A stretch of 27,627 bases of DNA from a virus. Both the position numbers and the translations under genes were made by a program. The stretch is from positions 1 to 27,627 of the IMG/VR virus record IMGVR_UViG_3300026078_000076, one strand, 5' to 3'. Below, piece by piece: positions 1-6,170 of this stretch (positions are counted from its first letter, which is position 1; the number at the start of each line of letters is the position of its first letter). Under the pieces are notes generated by a model. The model was not told where the DNA came from and searched no databases. It saw only the letters and a list, made by a program, of their open reading frames with translations.

Positions 1-542
1 CCTCCTATATCGCCCGATCTAGGAGGGAGATGAGGGTTCACCAATGCGGTGGAGCCCTCGCGCACTGCCGGGTGCATAGAATCCCCGGACACGATCATTC
101 CGTAGCCATCACGAACTCGTAACAGCGGCGCCGGCCTTACCACCCAATCAACCGCACGATCGGTCACAATCAACGCCCCCCGTCCACCCTGGGCCGTACT
201 AAAGACGGGCAAATCAGCTTCACCAAACAGTTCAGCGCCCGGTTTTATTTCCAGATCTTTGCGCGCGTCGGGTGCCACTTTATCCTGTGTTAACGATTGC
301 ACAACTCGTCCTTCTACGGGGTGTGGCTTATGGTTAACGGTTCCATGACGTAGCGAGCTTTCTGCAACGCCGAGAACGGAAGCGAGAGGCTGGCGCACCT
401 TCTCTGGCAGCTCAGAGGGCACGCCGCGCTTTATGAACTGCTGCAAATAGGCGTGGTTTTTCCCAATCTTACGGGATAGTTCCGCAAGGTTTGTACCGCT
501 GTCGGCGGCCTTCTCTAGAATCAATTTTCGCACTGCATCCAT
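1..542 (-). CDS. CI/LexA-like phage repressor (HTH + S24 peptidase), C-terminus cut by window edge
   Basis: Translating leftward from the ATG at 542-540 gives 180 open codons that run off the window. The N-terminal ~60 residues form a helix-turn-helix-like region (LAELSRKIGKNHAYLQQF). After a linker, the C-terminal part reads GYGMIVSGDSMHP followed by REGSTALVNPHLPPRSGDI. This is the peptidase S24 signature, with the catalytic serine in GDSM; the lysine of the Ser/Lys dyad would lie beyond the edge. In this family the protein represses the lytic promoters and is inactivated by RecA-stimulated self-cleavage. It is divergent from the Cro-like gene and is separated from it by three palindromic operators, which fits the maintenance repressor role. 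There is no Shine-Dalgarno before the ATG, so its mRNA may be leaderless. The exact start is inferred. Confidence 0.9.
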   Translation of the reverse strand, partial: MDAVRKLILEKAADSGTNLAELSRKIGKNHAYLQQFIKRGVPSELPEKVRQPLASVLGVAESSLRHGTVNHKPHPVEGRVVQSLTQDKVAPDARKDLEIKPGAELFGEADLPVFSTAQGGRGALIVTDRAVDWVVRPAPLLRVRDGYGMIVSGDSMHPAVREGSTALVNPHLPPRSGDIG

Positions 543-549
543 ACGCAGG

Positions 550-579
550 GTTGTAGGAAATTCCCTATTTGGCGTCGAA
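550..579 (-). promoter_or_regulatory. Candidate repressor-maintenance promoter (PRM-like)
   Basis: On the minus strand, TTCGAC (579-574) and TACAAC (555-550) are separated by 18 nt. The -10 element is followed by only 7 nt before the repressor ATG, which would give a leaderless transcript as for lambda cI from PRM. The -35 match is poor. The -10 end overlaps the operator at 554-567, as expected for autoregulation. The position is inferred from sequence only. Confidence 0.35.
554..567. promoter_or_regulatory. Operator copy 1 (repressor-proximal, OR3-like)
   Basis: TAGGAAATTCCCTA is a near-perfect inverted repeat (TAGGA / CCCTA) of the form TAGGA-n4-TCCTA. It lies next to the repressor start and overlaps the candidate leftward -10 element, matching the place of OR3 in lambda, where Cro or excess CI shuts off repressor synthesis. 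Confidence 0.65.
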
Positions 580-593
580 TAGGATTTTGCCTC
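580..593. promoter_or_regulatory. Operator copy 2 (middle, OR2-like, degenerate)
   Basis: TAGGATTTTGCCTC has an exact left half-site TAGGA and a degenerate right half-site (GCCTC against TCCTA). It starts 26 bp after copy 1 and 23 bp before copy 3, spacing of about two to two and a half helical turns that would allow dimers on neighbouring sites to touch. Confidence 0.55.
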
Positions 594-622
594 TTGCGAG
601 CGTAGGAATAGTCCTATATGTT
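594..622 (+). promoter_or_regulatory. Candidate rightward early promoter (PR-like)
   Basis: TTGCGA (594-599) and TATGTT (617-622) are separated by 17 nt. Each matches the sigma70 consensus at four of six positions. Transcription would start around 628-631, at or next to the Cro-like ATG at 631, so the message may be leaderless; no Shine-Dalgarno is visible there. The perfect operator at 603-616 fills the spacer. Confidence 0.4.
603..616. promoter_or_regulatory. Operator copy 3 (cro-proximal, OR1-like, perfect palindrome arms)
   Basis: TAGGAATAGTCCTA has perfect 5-bp arms TAGGA/TCCTA with a 4-bp centre. It sits between the candidate -35 and -10 of the rightward promoter, so repressor bound here would block the polymerase. 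It is the best-conserved of the three sites and is therefore the likely highest-affinity one. Confidence 0.65.
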
Positions 623-630
623 GCTGATCC

Positions 631-831
631 ATGACGCACTCTGAGCAATTTCTAGCTGAAGTCGAAGCCTTCCTGAGCCGGGCCAGTATGAGGCCCACGG
701 CCTTCGGGAAGGCTGCACTGAATGATCCGAGCTTCGTGCGCGACCTCCGCGCCGGACGGAAGCCAAATCTCGGCGTTGTTGATCGCGTCCATGAGTTTAT
801 CCGCCAGCATGACGCGAGCGCCGCGGCATGA
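631..831 (+). CDS. Cro-like small DNA-binding protein
   Basis: A 66-residue protein of predicted helical character. Residues ~20-45 (MRPTAFGKAALNDPSFVRDL) fit the helix-turn-helix of a small family common in Hyphomicrobiales, in which a short N-terminal helix precedes a TxFGKxAL-type first helix and a FVRDLRAGR recognition helix. It is transcribed divergently from the CI-like repressor across a three-operator region, the position of cro in lambdoid phages. It should bind the same operators and favour lytic growth. The start at 631 has no Shine-Dalgarno but lies at the predicted transcription start. The family is recognised from sequence pattern; the Cro role comes from context. Confidence 0.75.
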   Translation: MTHSEQFLAEVEAFLSRASMRPTAFGKAALNDPSFVRDLRAGRKPNLGVVDRVHEFIRQHDASAAA

Positions 832-1046
832 CCCATTGGCGCCAACGGAATTCAGTCCCGGCCGCTACCCCCAATTCCTCCCGGCGGTCGGCCAACTCTG
901 GCGCTACGCGCCAGCCTTCTATTCGTGAGGGCGAGATTGCCGGCGGCGTTCTTTTCGTCGGCATCTTCTTCCTCGTTCCGATCCTCATCGTTCTTTGCAT
1001 TCGCTTCGCGTGCCTGACGTTCGTTCCTGAGCTTGTTCAGCATTAG
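828..1046 (+). CDS. Possible small membrane protein (72 aa), strand ambiguous
   Basis: This frame starts inside the stop region of the Cro-like gene (ATGA overlap at 828-831). It ends in a strongly hydrophobic stretch, GGVLFVGIFFLVPILIVLC, that could cross the membrane once. The first 35 residues are rich in Ser, Arg, Asn and Pro and look like an out-of-frame translation. The antisense strand over the same bases has an equally open frame (852-1085) with more coding-like second-position composition. Only one of the two is likely real. No family is recognised. Confidence 0.3.
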   Translation: MTHWRQRNSVPAATPNSSRRSANSGATRQPSIREGEIAGGVLFVGIFFLVPILIVLCIRFACLTFVPELVQH

Positions 1047-1085
1047 CGCCACATGCCAGCCGATCGTCTCCCATCGCGTGTTCAT
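852..1085 (-). CDS. Possible charged hypothetical protein (77 aa), strand ambiguous
   Basis: This leftward frame starts MNTRWETIGWHVALMLNKLR, continues with a very acidic and basic stretch (KNDEDRNEEEDADEK) and ends in an Arg/Gly-rich tail. Counting the codons I read, third positions are GC-rich and second positions AT-rich, as in real genes of this GC content. It opposes the early operon, and there is only a weak Shine-Dalgarno. It overlaps the alternative rightward frame 828-1046 almost completely. It is listed so that the 280-base stretch is not left blank; the call is uncertain. Confidence 0.3.
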   Translation of the reverse strand: MNTRWETIGWHVALMLNKLRNERQAREANAKNDEDRNEEEDADEKNAAGNLALTNRRLARSARVGRPPGGIGGSGRD

Positions 1086-1114
1086 TGTTGTGTGTCTTTC
1101 GGGGGTGTTGCGTC

Positions 1115-1399
1115 ATGCATGGAGTATTCGCCAAACGGGTTCAGGAGGCCAGAAATGTCGAACGCGCGATCGTGCAGGGCACTGCACGAATGTGCAGTCC
1201 GAATTTCGGGAAGGTATGCAAGGCGCTTTGGCCGTTGAAAACAGCGGAAAATCTCGCGTCGCTGGTCGGATGTTCTGTACGAGCGGCGGCTTACGAGATT
1301 TCCGGTGAACGCGAGCCATCAGCATTTTCGCTGCTGGTCGTCATGAACGAAATTGTCCCGAGACGAGAAAGCCCGCCGCATCACGGTTCGGGCAAGTAG
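1115..1399 (+). CDS. Early regulator with HTH-like segment (94 aa)
   Basis: Residues ~32-85 read FGKVCKALWPLKTAENLASL, then a VRAAAYEISGEREPSAFSLL-like segment. This is the pattern of a small helix-turn-helix-like family seen in alphaproteobacterial phages and prophages, with a conserved LWPxKTAxxLA helix and a SGExxPS turn. The ATG at 1115 is preferred to the TTG at 1085 because a G-rich stretch (1101-1107) precedes it. Its place, second in the rightward early operon after the Cro-like gene, resembles lambda cII, but no CII homology is claimed. It probably binds DNA; the target is unknown. Confidence 0.65.
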   Translation: MHGVFAKRVQEARNVERAIVQGTARMCSPNFGKVCKALWPLKTAENLASLVGCSVRAAAYEISGEREPSAFSLLVVMNEIVPRRESPPHHGSGK

Positions 1400-1409
1400 G
1401 AGGCAGGGG

Positions 1410-1787
1410 ATGCACTACAACTCCAGACGTTGGACTGTCGAAGAGACGGCTTCACTGAAGCAGATGAAGGCTGACGGCTACAAAAACAAGGTCATCGCCT
1501 TCAAACTCAGCCGGACTGAGATGTCTGTGGCCGAGCGCTGGCGCTGGATCAACAAAAGTGAGGAGTTGAAGGAAAGGCGCCGTCTCCAAGTTCATCAGAA
1601 CAGGCAACTGTGGCGATCCAATCAGGCCGAAAATATCGTCACACGATCCTTTCGAGCCGTGCCGGAGGTGCTGGCCGAGCGAGACTATCGCCTCTCCCTG
1701 CCGCGCACCATTGGTCAGATCGTTCTCGGCGATCCTCCGCCCGGCTATTCGGCCCTGGATCGCAAGAGGCAGGGGTTGCCGGTATGA
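1410..1787 (+). CDS. SANT/Myb-like HTH protein (125 aa)
   Basis: The N-terminal 45 residues (RRWTVEETASLKQMKADGYK, then a second and third helix ending AERWRWIN) show the three-tryptophan spacing of a single Myb/SANT-like helix-turn-helix. The C-terminal half is basic and has no motif I recognise. The ATG at 1410 is chosen because a strong Shine-Dalgarno (TAGGAGG, 1397-1403) lies just upstream; the longer frame from 1353 lacks one and would overlap the upstream gene. The stop overlaps the RuvC-like start (ATGA, 1784-1787), so the two are coupled. It is probably a DNA-binding accessory or regulatory protein. Confidence 0.7.
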   Translation: MHYNSRRWTVEETASLKQMKADGYKNKVIAFKLSRTEMSVAERWRWINKSEELKERRRLQVHQNRQLWRSNQAENIVTRSFRAVPEVLAERDYRLSLPRTIGQIVLGDPPPGYSALDRKRQGLPV

Positions 1788-2251
1788 CCATCATATTGGG
1801 TATAGACCCCGGCATCTCCGGCGCCGTCGCATTCTACTTCCCCATGGTCCCGTCGCGCATCGCCGTTGATGACGCGCCCGTGGCCGGCGGCGAGATCAAC
1901 GGTTATGAACTGGCGCGGCTAATCCGCATGCACCGCCCGACGCTCGCCGTGATCGAGCGCGTCAATGCCATGCCAGGGCAGGGCGTCAGCAGCAGCTTCA
2001 ACTTCGGCCGGTCCTATGGCGACGTCCGCGGCGTTGTCAGCGCATGTGACGTGCCCATGCATTTTGTCACGCCGCAGAAGTGGAAAAAGCATTTCGGCCT
2101 GTCGGCCGACAAAGACGAAAGCCGGTTGCGCGCGATCCGCATGTTCCCGAACGCAGCCGAGAGTTTCAAGCTCAAGAAACATGACGGGCGGGCAGAAGCG
2201 GCGTTGCTGGCGCTTTATGGCGCCGAGGTCTTGCTGAAGGTGGCGGCATGA
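1784..2251 (+). CDS. RuvC-like Holliday junction resolvase
   Basis: A 155-aa protein with the RNase H-fold signature of RuvC-type junction nucleases. The first strand GIDPGISGAV carries the first catalytic Asp (D8), VIERV carries Glu (E58), and HDGRAEAALLAL near the C-terminus supplies D134 and E138, where bacterial RuvC has its last acidic pair. TPQKWKKHFGL (~97-105) is a conserved segment of phage RuvC-like enzymes. The enzyme would resolve branched phage DNA before packaging or during recombination. It overlaps its neighbours by ATGA at both ends and forms a recombination unit with the PD-(D/E)XK nuclease that follows. Confidence 0.85.
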   Translation: MTIILGIDPGISGAVAFYFPMVPSRIAVDDAPVAGGEINGYELARLIRMHRPTLAVIERVNAMPGQGVSSSFNFGRSYGDVRGVVSACDVPMHFVTPQKWKKHFGLSADKDESRLRAIRMFPNAAESFKLKKHDGRAEAALLALYGAEVLLKVAA

Positions 2252-2973
2252 AACTGGAGCGTCACAGCCCTTCGTCCCTGAATCTTTTCTGCGCGAGCCC
2301 CAGCATGTTCGTGCTGGAACGCGTGCTCGGCGTGCGTCAGCCAGTAGGGTCTCCAGCTCATAGAGGGACAGCGGTCGAGGACGGCGTTACCCACGGGCTC
2401 ATGAACCTGACGGCCGATATCAGTGATTGCGTCGCTGTGGCCCTGAAGAAATACGACACGATCTCGGCGCTCTCCGCCGACAAGCGGCGCGAGGATTACC
2501 GATCGACTATTCCCAGCATGGTCGAGACTGCGCTGCAAGAACTCCGCCCCTATGGCACGCCATCGCGCTGCCAGGGCTTCGTCGAGTGGAGGCCAAACGG
2601 CCTCGCATCTCCCATCGTTGGATATTTCGACTACGAATGGGAGCAGCATGGCGTCCTCGTTGATCTCAAAACCACGGAAAAATTGCCGTCATCGATCAAG
2701 GTCCCGCACGCCCGCCAGGTGGCCCTCTACACCCAATCAGACAACGTGGACGCGCGCCTGACCTATTGCACGCCAAAGAAGAAGGCGACGTATCGGCTGG
2801 AGAATGTTCGCGAACATCGTACCGCGCTGCATCAGATTGCGCTGCGAGTTGAACGGTTCTTGGCATTGTCCGATGACCCCGAGTTCTTCACGTCAATTAC
2901 CGCGCCGGATTACGAGTCCTTCTATTGGGGAGGACCCGCGCGGCAGATCGGATACGACCGCTGGAAATTCTAG
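2248..2973 (+). CDS. PD-(D/E)XK (RecB/Cas4-like) nuclease
   Basis: A 241-aa protein. Residues 6-24 (HSPSSLNLFCASPSMFVLER) match the opening 'S.S.l..f..CP..f' motif of PDDEXK_1/RecB-like nucleases. The core follows: H38-RGTAVE-44, then D128 in GYFDYEW and D139-x-K141 in VLVDLKTT (motifs II and III), then Q157 in ARQVALYT (QxxxY motif). All expected catalytic residues are present. In phages this family acts as a 5'-3' exonuclease or end-processing enzyme for recombination. It overlaps the RuvC-like gene by ATGA, which supports a joint role. No cysteine pattern for an Fe-S cluster is evident. Confidence 0.85.
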   Translation: MKLERHSPSSLNLFCASPSMFVLERVLGVRQPVGSPAHRGTAVEDGVTHGLMNLTADISDCVAVALKKYDTISALSADKRREDYRSTIPSMVETALQELRPYGTPSRCQGFVEWRPNGLASPIVGYFDYEWEQHGVLVDLKTTEKLPSSIKVPHARQVALYTQSDNVDARLTYCTPKKKATYRLENVREHRTALHQIALRVERFLALSDDPEFFTSITAPDYESFYWGGPARQIGYDRWKF

Positions 2974-3031
2974 CGGCGTTTGGCATGCCGTCTGCCTGAA
3001 TGGCGGCTTTGTTGGAAGAGGGAGAGCCCAG

Positions 3032-3703
3032 ATGGGTCTCGGATTGAGCACTGGTGGAACAGGTGGCGGAGATATCCAGCCGTACATCAACTATGACGCA
3101 AAGGCAGGAAGAATGTTCCGTGTCGATCGTTCTCAGGGCGGCGACGGAACGTGGCAGACGGACAAGGTGGAGATCACCAGCACCGTGCAGATGGTGATGG
3201 ACCTCGCCAACATCCGCGTTGGCTGGATCAACTACACCACGCAGGGGCCGGTTCGTAAGCTGGTCGTGCTCGGCAAGGAGCCGATCCCGCCGCGGCCGGA
3301 CGACAAGACCGCGGAAGGCAAGCCCGCCTTCAAGCAGGGGTTCGAGGTCAATCTTCTGCTCGACAAGAACAGCGGGGGCGGTGGTCCGCGTGTGTTCGGT
3401 TCCGCCGCTGGCTGCGTGATCGAGGCTATGGACGCCCTGCACGATGCCTATTCGGCGGCACCGGAGTCCAAGTCAGGCAAGCTGCCGATCGTCAAGATTG
3501 CCGGCGTGCAGCCGGTCAAGGCCGGCCAGTCCACGAACTACAAGCCGACTTTCGCAATCGTGAACTGGATCGACCGGCCCCAGCCGCTTGCTGGATCCGG
3601 CGCCCCTGCGGCTCCCGCGTCTGCCCCGGCCACCGGCTCGACTGTTGTGCCCCCTCCTGCACCGCAGCCGACCGCGATGGCCGACGCTTCTGACTTTGGC
3701 TGA
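3032..3703 (+). CDS. Putative ssDNA-binding/recombination accessory protein (223 aa)
   Basis: The protein has a compact, beta-rich N-terminal domain (about 1-175, with many short alternating strands). A Pro/Ala/Thr-rich flexible linker follows (~180-212), and the chain ends in a short acidic-aromatic tip, MADASDFG. A globular domain, a disordered Pro-rich linker and an acidic tip is the layout of many phage single-strand binding proteins. The gene sits between the recombination nuclease and the primase-helicase, where SSB genes commonly occur. I do not recognise a definite OB-fold motif, so the function is inferred from layout and position. The ATG at 3032 has a purine-rich site upstream (GAAGAGGGAGAG). 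Confidence 0.55.
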   Translation: MGLGLSTGGTGGGDIQPYINYDAKAGRMFRVDRSQGGDGTWQTDKVEITSTVQMVMDLANIRVGWINYTTQGPVRKLVVLGKEPIPPRPDDKTAEGKPAFKQGFEVNLLLDKNSGGGGPRVFGSAAGCVIEAMDALHDAYSAAPESKSGKLPIVKIAGVQPVKAGQSTNYKPTFAIVNWIDRPQPLAGSGAPAAPASAPATGSTVVPPPAPQPTAMADASDFG

Positions 3704-3724
3704 ACCCCGGAAGTCCACGACAAC

Positions 3725-3748
3725 GACCGGGCCTGCTGCGGCCCGGTC
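3725..3748 (+). terminator. Perfect 9-bp GC hairpin between SSB-like and primase genes
   Basis: GACCGGGCC (3725-3733) pairs exactly with GGCCCGGTC (3740-3748) around a 6-nt loop. No T-run follows, so it is not a typical intrinsic terminator. It could attenuate transcription, protect a 3' end or mark a processing site before the primase gene at 3815. Confidence 0.4.
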
Positions 3749-3814
3749 AGCTTACACAGCATCACGATAGAGTCATCAGTTGCGTAGGAGGTTCTTTGGT
3801 CAGAGGCAGGAAGA

Positions 3815-5947
3815 ATGAACGCCGTGGTTCAGCCGATTTTCACGCCGGACGTGACAGCCATGCGGCTGCACGTCGAACATTTGTTTGGCGGGTATCTCGA
3901 CGGCTGCCATGACGGCCTGATCGAGCTTTCCTGGACCGACACCAAACCTGATCAGGCTGGCCGCTACCGGCTGGCCAACGCCAAGCTGTTCGGAACCGAC
4001 AAGTTGGACGATCTTGTCGATGAGGCCGCGCGTCTGAACGCGCAGCCCATGTGCAACGTCTATATCGGCGCCGCGCTCCGCCACCCCGACACAGCACCAT
4101 TCGGCCGCGCCCAGGACCGTGACGCATGGGCCTTGACGTGCGCCTACGTTGACCTCGACGACGCTGAAGCCGCCACCAACGCGAAGGACATTTACGGGCT
4201 CGATAAGCCAACGCTTGTTGTCGTGACTGGCCGCGCGCCCCACACACGGGCGCAGCTCTGGTGGAGGCTGGAAGAGCCCCTGAAGGACGCCAACCACTGG
4301 CCGACGCTCCTACGTGGCTTTGCGGCCCGTCTGCATGGCGATTCCACAGTAACAAACCCGTCCCGCGTCATGAGGCTCGCCGGCACGATCGCGTGGCCGG
4401 TCAAGCCGGGGCGTACCGTGGAACTCACTTCTATTGCCCCTCTGCGCGAGCCTGGAGCCCGCGAATATTCGCCCGAGCATTTGGCGCAGGTCTTTCCGCC
4501 GATCGCTGGCGGGCCTCCCGTGGCCCAGCCAACGCATATCAACCACACCACCAATTCCCTTGGCCTTGCCGACAAGATCAGCGACGGCCGCGAAGCCTAT
4601 ATGCGGGATACCATCTCAGCCTGTCTGATCGAGCTGATCGGGACAACCGGATCCTGCCCGACCGCGCAAGAACTGAACGACGCGGCATGGCCACAGTATG
4701 AGCGTAAGGTAGATCTGACCCGAGGCGGCCGTGGTGCCGATGAGTTCGCCCAGAAGTGCGCCTACACGGTCACCAGGTTCGAGCGGGGAGACATCCGCGG
4801 TATCGAGACGCTGGATAAAGCGATCGAGGTTTACCAGCGCAAGGAAGCGCGGAAGCCGGCGCAACCCGCAGCGCTTCCGCAACCAGCCGTTCAGGCCACA
4901 GCAATCAAGACGACGAACTTTCTCACTTTGTTGACTGAAGACGTCCCGGAAGAGCCCGACATGATCGAGCCTGGGTTTGCCGGGCCCGGTTCGTTTGTCC
5001 TCATTGCCGGCCCACCCAAGGCCCAGAAATCGTTCCTTCTTCAGGAAATGTTGGTAGCGGCCGCAACCGGCGGCGCTTTCCTGGAGGGCACGTTCAATTG
5101 CACCCGTCCGCTGCGCGTCTTTTACCTCCAGGCCGAAATGAACCGGAAGCTGCTGCGCAAGCGGGCCCGGGAGTTCAAGCTACTGACAACGGAAGAAAAG
5201 GGGCTGCTGGCAACCAACCTGATCGTGTCGGAGCGCTTCCACATGATTCTGAACGAAAACGGAGTCAAACTGGCCGTCGAAACCATCAAGGCAAGCTTCC
5301 CCGGGGAACCGCCGGACATCATTGCGGTAGATCCGCTCGCCAACGTCTTCGACCAGGACAACGAGAACGACAACACCCAGCTCATGCGGTTCCTGACCGG
5401 ACGCATTGAGGCTGTACGCCAGGCCATTAACCCGAACGCCGCGGTCGTGATGGTGCACCACGCTACCAAGCGCAGCAACGAAGATATGGCCCGGGATCCA
5501 TTCATCGCCATCCGAGGTGCCGGCGCGCTGCGCGGCTATTACGACTCGGCGATCGTCATTTTCCGCGCAGGTGAAGAGACCAAGGCACGCAAAGTGCACT
5601 TCGAATTGCGAAGCGGAGAATCCCCCGAGCCCATGACCGTGGAATTGGTCAATGGCAGGTTTGTGACCGTCTCAGAGAATGCCAGTTCGATTGACAAGCC
5701 GATGGCTCGGCAAATGTTGGCTGTCCTTAGGGAAGCCTGGAATGCCGAAGAGCCGCTGTCGATGCATCCGCAGTCGCGAAAGGATGGGCGGTTTGCCGTG
5801 TTCAATCTGTCGGAGCAGTTCAAGGTCCGCGCCAAGGAGGTCGATAAACTGCTCAATCAGTGGATGCTCAACCGCGTGGTCGTGATGCGTCCGAGGGTTT
5901 CTAGAGGCCGTCCAGCGGGGCTCGAAGTGGTCGGTTCGATCGATTGA
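3815..5947 (+). CDS. PrimPol primase-helicase (AEP/RepB-like primase + AAA_25/RepA-like ATPase)
   Basis: This 710-aa replication protein fuses two enzymes. The N-terminal archaeo-eukaryotic primase domain shows the metal-binding motif AYVDLDDAE (~109-117), GRAPHTRAQLWWRLEEP (~140-156) and RLAGTIAWPVKPGR (~187-200); these are the three landmarks of RepB-like/PrimPol primases. The C-terminal RecA-fold ATPase has a Walker A-like AGPPKAQKSF (~396-405), Walker B IIAVDPLANVFD (~501-512) and a sensor-like VVMVHHATKR (~544-553), as in RepA/AAA_25 hexameric helicases. Walker A has Gln where the usual Gly precedes Lys-Ser. A winged-helix-like C-terminus is possible (FNLSEQFKVRAKEVDKLLNQ). It would prime and unwind at the phage origin; a repeat cluster with an AT tract and hairpin follows immediately. 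A purine-rich Shine-Dalgarno (AGGCAGGAAG) precedes the ATG. Confidence 0.85.
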   Translation: MNAVVQPIFTPDVTAMRLHVEHLFGGYLDGCHDGLIELSWTDTKPDQAGRYRLANAKLFGTDKLDDLVDEAARLNAQPMCNVYIGAALRHPDTAPFGRAQDRDAWALTCAYVDLDDAEAATNAKDIYGLDKPTLVVVTGRAPHTRAQLWWRLEEPLKDANHWPTLLRGFAARLHGDSTVTNPSRVMRLAGTIAWPVKPGRTVELTSIAPLREPGAREYSPEHLAQVFPPIAGGPPVAQPTHINHTTNSLGLADKISDGREAYMRDTISACLIELIGTTGSCPTAQELNDAAWPQYERKVDLTRGGRGADEFAQKCAYTVTRFERGDIRGIETLDKAIEVYQRKEARKPAQPAALPQPAVQATAIKTTNFLTLLTEDVPEEPDMIEPGFAGPGSFVLIAGPPKAQKSFLLQEMLVAAATGGAFLEGTFNCTRPLRVFYLQAEMNRKLLRKRAREFKLLTTEEKGLLATNLIVSERFHMILNENGVKLAVETIKASFPGEPPDIIAVDPLANVFDQDNENDNTQLMRFLTGRIEAVRQAINPNAAVVMVHHATKRSNEDMARDPFIAIRGAGALRGYYDSAIVIFRAGEETKARKVHFELRSGESPEPMTVELVNGRFVTVSENASSIDKPMARQMLAVLREAWNAEEPLSMHPQSRKDGRFAVFNLSEQFKVRAKEVDKLLNQWMLNRVVVMRPRVSRGRPAGLEVVGSID

Positions 5948-5953
5948 TACCGT

Positions 5954-6089
5954 GCACAGCAAGCACAGAAGGGGGTCGCAAGTGTTTGAAATGATTGATG
6001 CACAGAAGCGGCACAGAAGCTGCACCAAAGCACAGAAGGGGGTCGCAAGTGTTTGGAATCGTTGAATGCACAGAAGCACTGCACAGAAG
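5954..6089 (+). repeat. Iteron-like cluster of GCACAGAAG (six exact, two degenerate copies)
   Basis: Exact copies of GCACAGAAG begin at 5963, 6000, 6011, 6030, 6068 and 6081. Degenerate copies lie at 5954 (GCACAGCAA) and 6022 (GCACCAAAG). All are in the same orientation. Many same-strand copies of a short word directly after the replication gene is typical of initiator-binding iterons. No gene is predicted in this 223-bp gap. Confidence 0.8.
5961..6055 (+). repeat. Two copies of a 28-bp identical direct repeat, 67 bp apart
   Basis: The 28 bp at 5961-5988 and at 6028-6055 are identical (starting AAGCACAGAAGGGGGTCGCA). Similarity continues imperfectly for a further ~20 bp into the next GCACAGAAG copy. 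The larger unit therefore looks like an ancestral tandem duplication of about 67 bp, which itself carries the smaller iterons. Confidence 0.85.
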
Positions 6090-6090
6090 C

Positions 6091-6137
6091 ATATATATAT
6101 ATATCCCGCTGCGCTTCGCAGCGCGCGGGAATATATT
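6091..6137. other. AT tract plus hairpin; with the iterons a probable replication origin
   Basis: (AT)7 occupies 6091-6104. It is followed by CGCTGCG (6107-6113) and CGCAGCG (6117-6123), a 7-bp stem with a 3-nt loop. Outer arms CCC (6105-6107) and GGG (6127-6129), then AT-rich flanks on both sides (6099-6104 and 6131-6136), can extend the pairing with a bulge. There is no T-run, so it is not a standard terminator. An easily melted AT tract beside iterons, with a strong hairpin, next to a primase-helicase gene is the usual composition of an origin. The function is inferred. Confidence 0.55.
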
Positions 6138-6170
6138 GCTCGGGCAAGCCTCTCTTGGCGGGAGACTTTG

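Noticed and set aside
2897-3765. Minus-strand frames of 181, 81 and 75 codons opposite the SSB-like gene
   Set aside because: Shadows of a GC-rich coding region; the plus-strand reading has a coherent domain-linker-tip layout and a ribosome binding site.
3800-5599. Several minus-strand frames of 100-170 codons across the primase-helicase
   Set aside because: The plus strand encodes a protein with all AEP and ATPase motifs; the opposite frames have arginine-rich, motif-free translations.
5954-6089. CRISPR array
   Set aside because: The repeat word is only 9 bp, with irregular 9-38 bp steps and repeated 'spacers'. No cas genes are present. An iteron cluster fits better.
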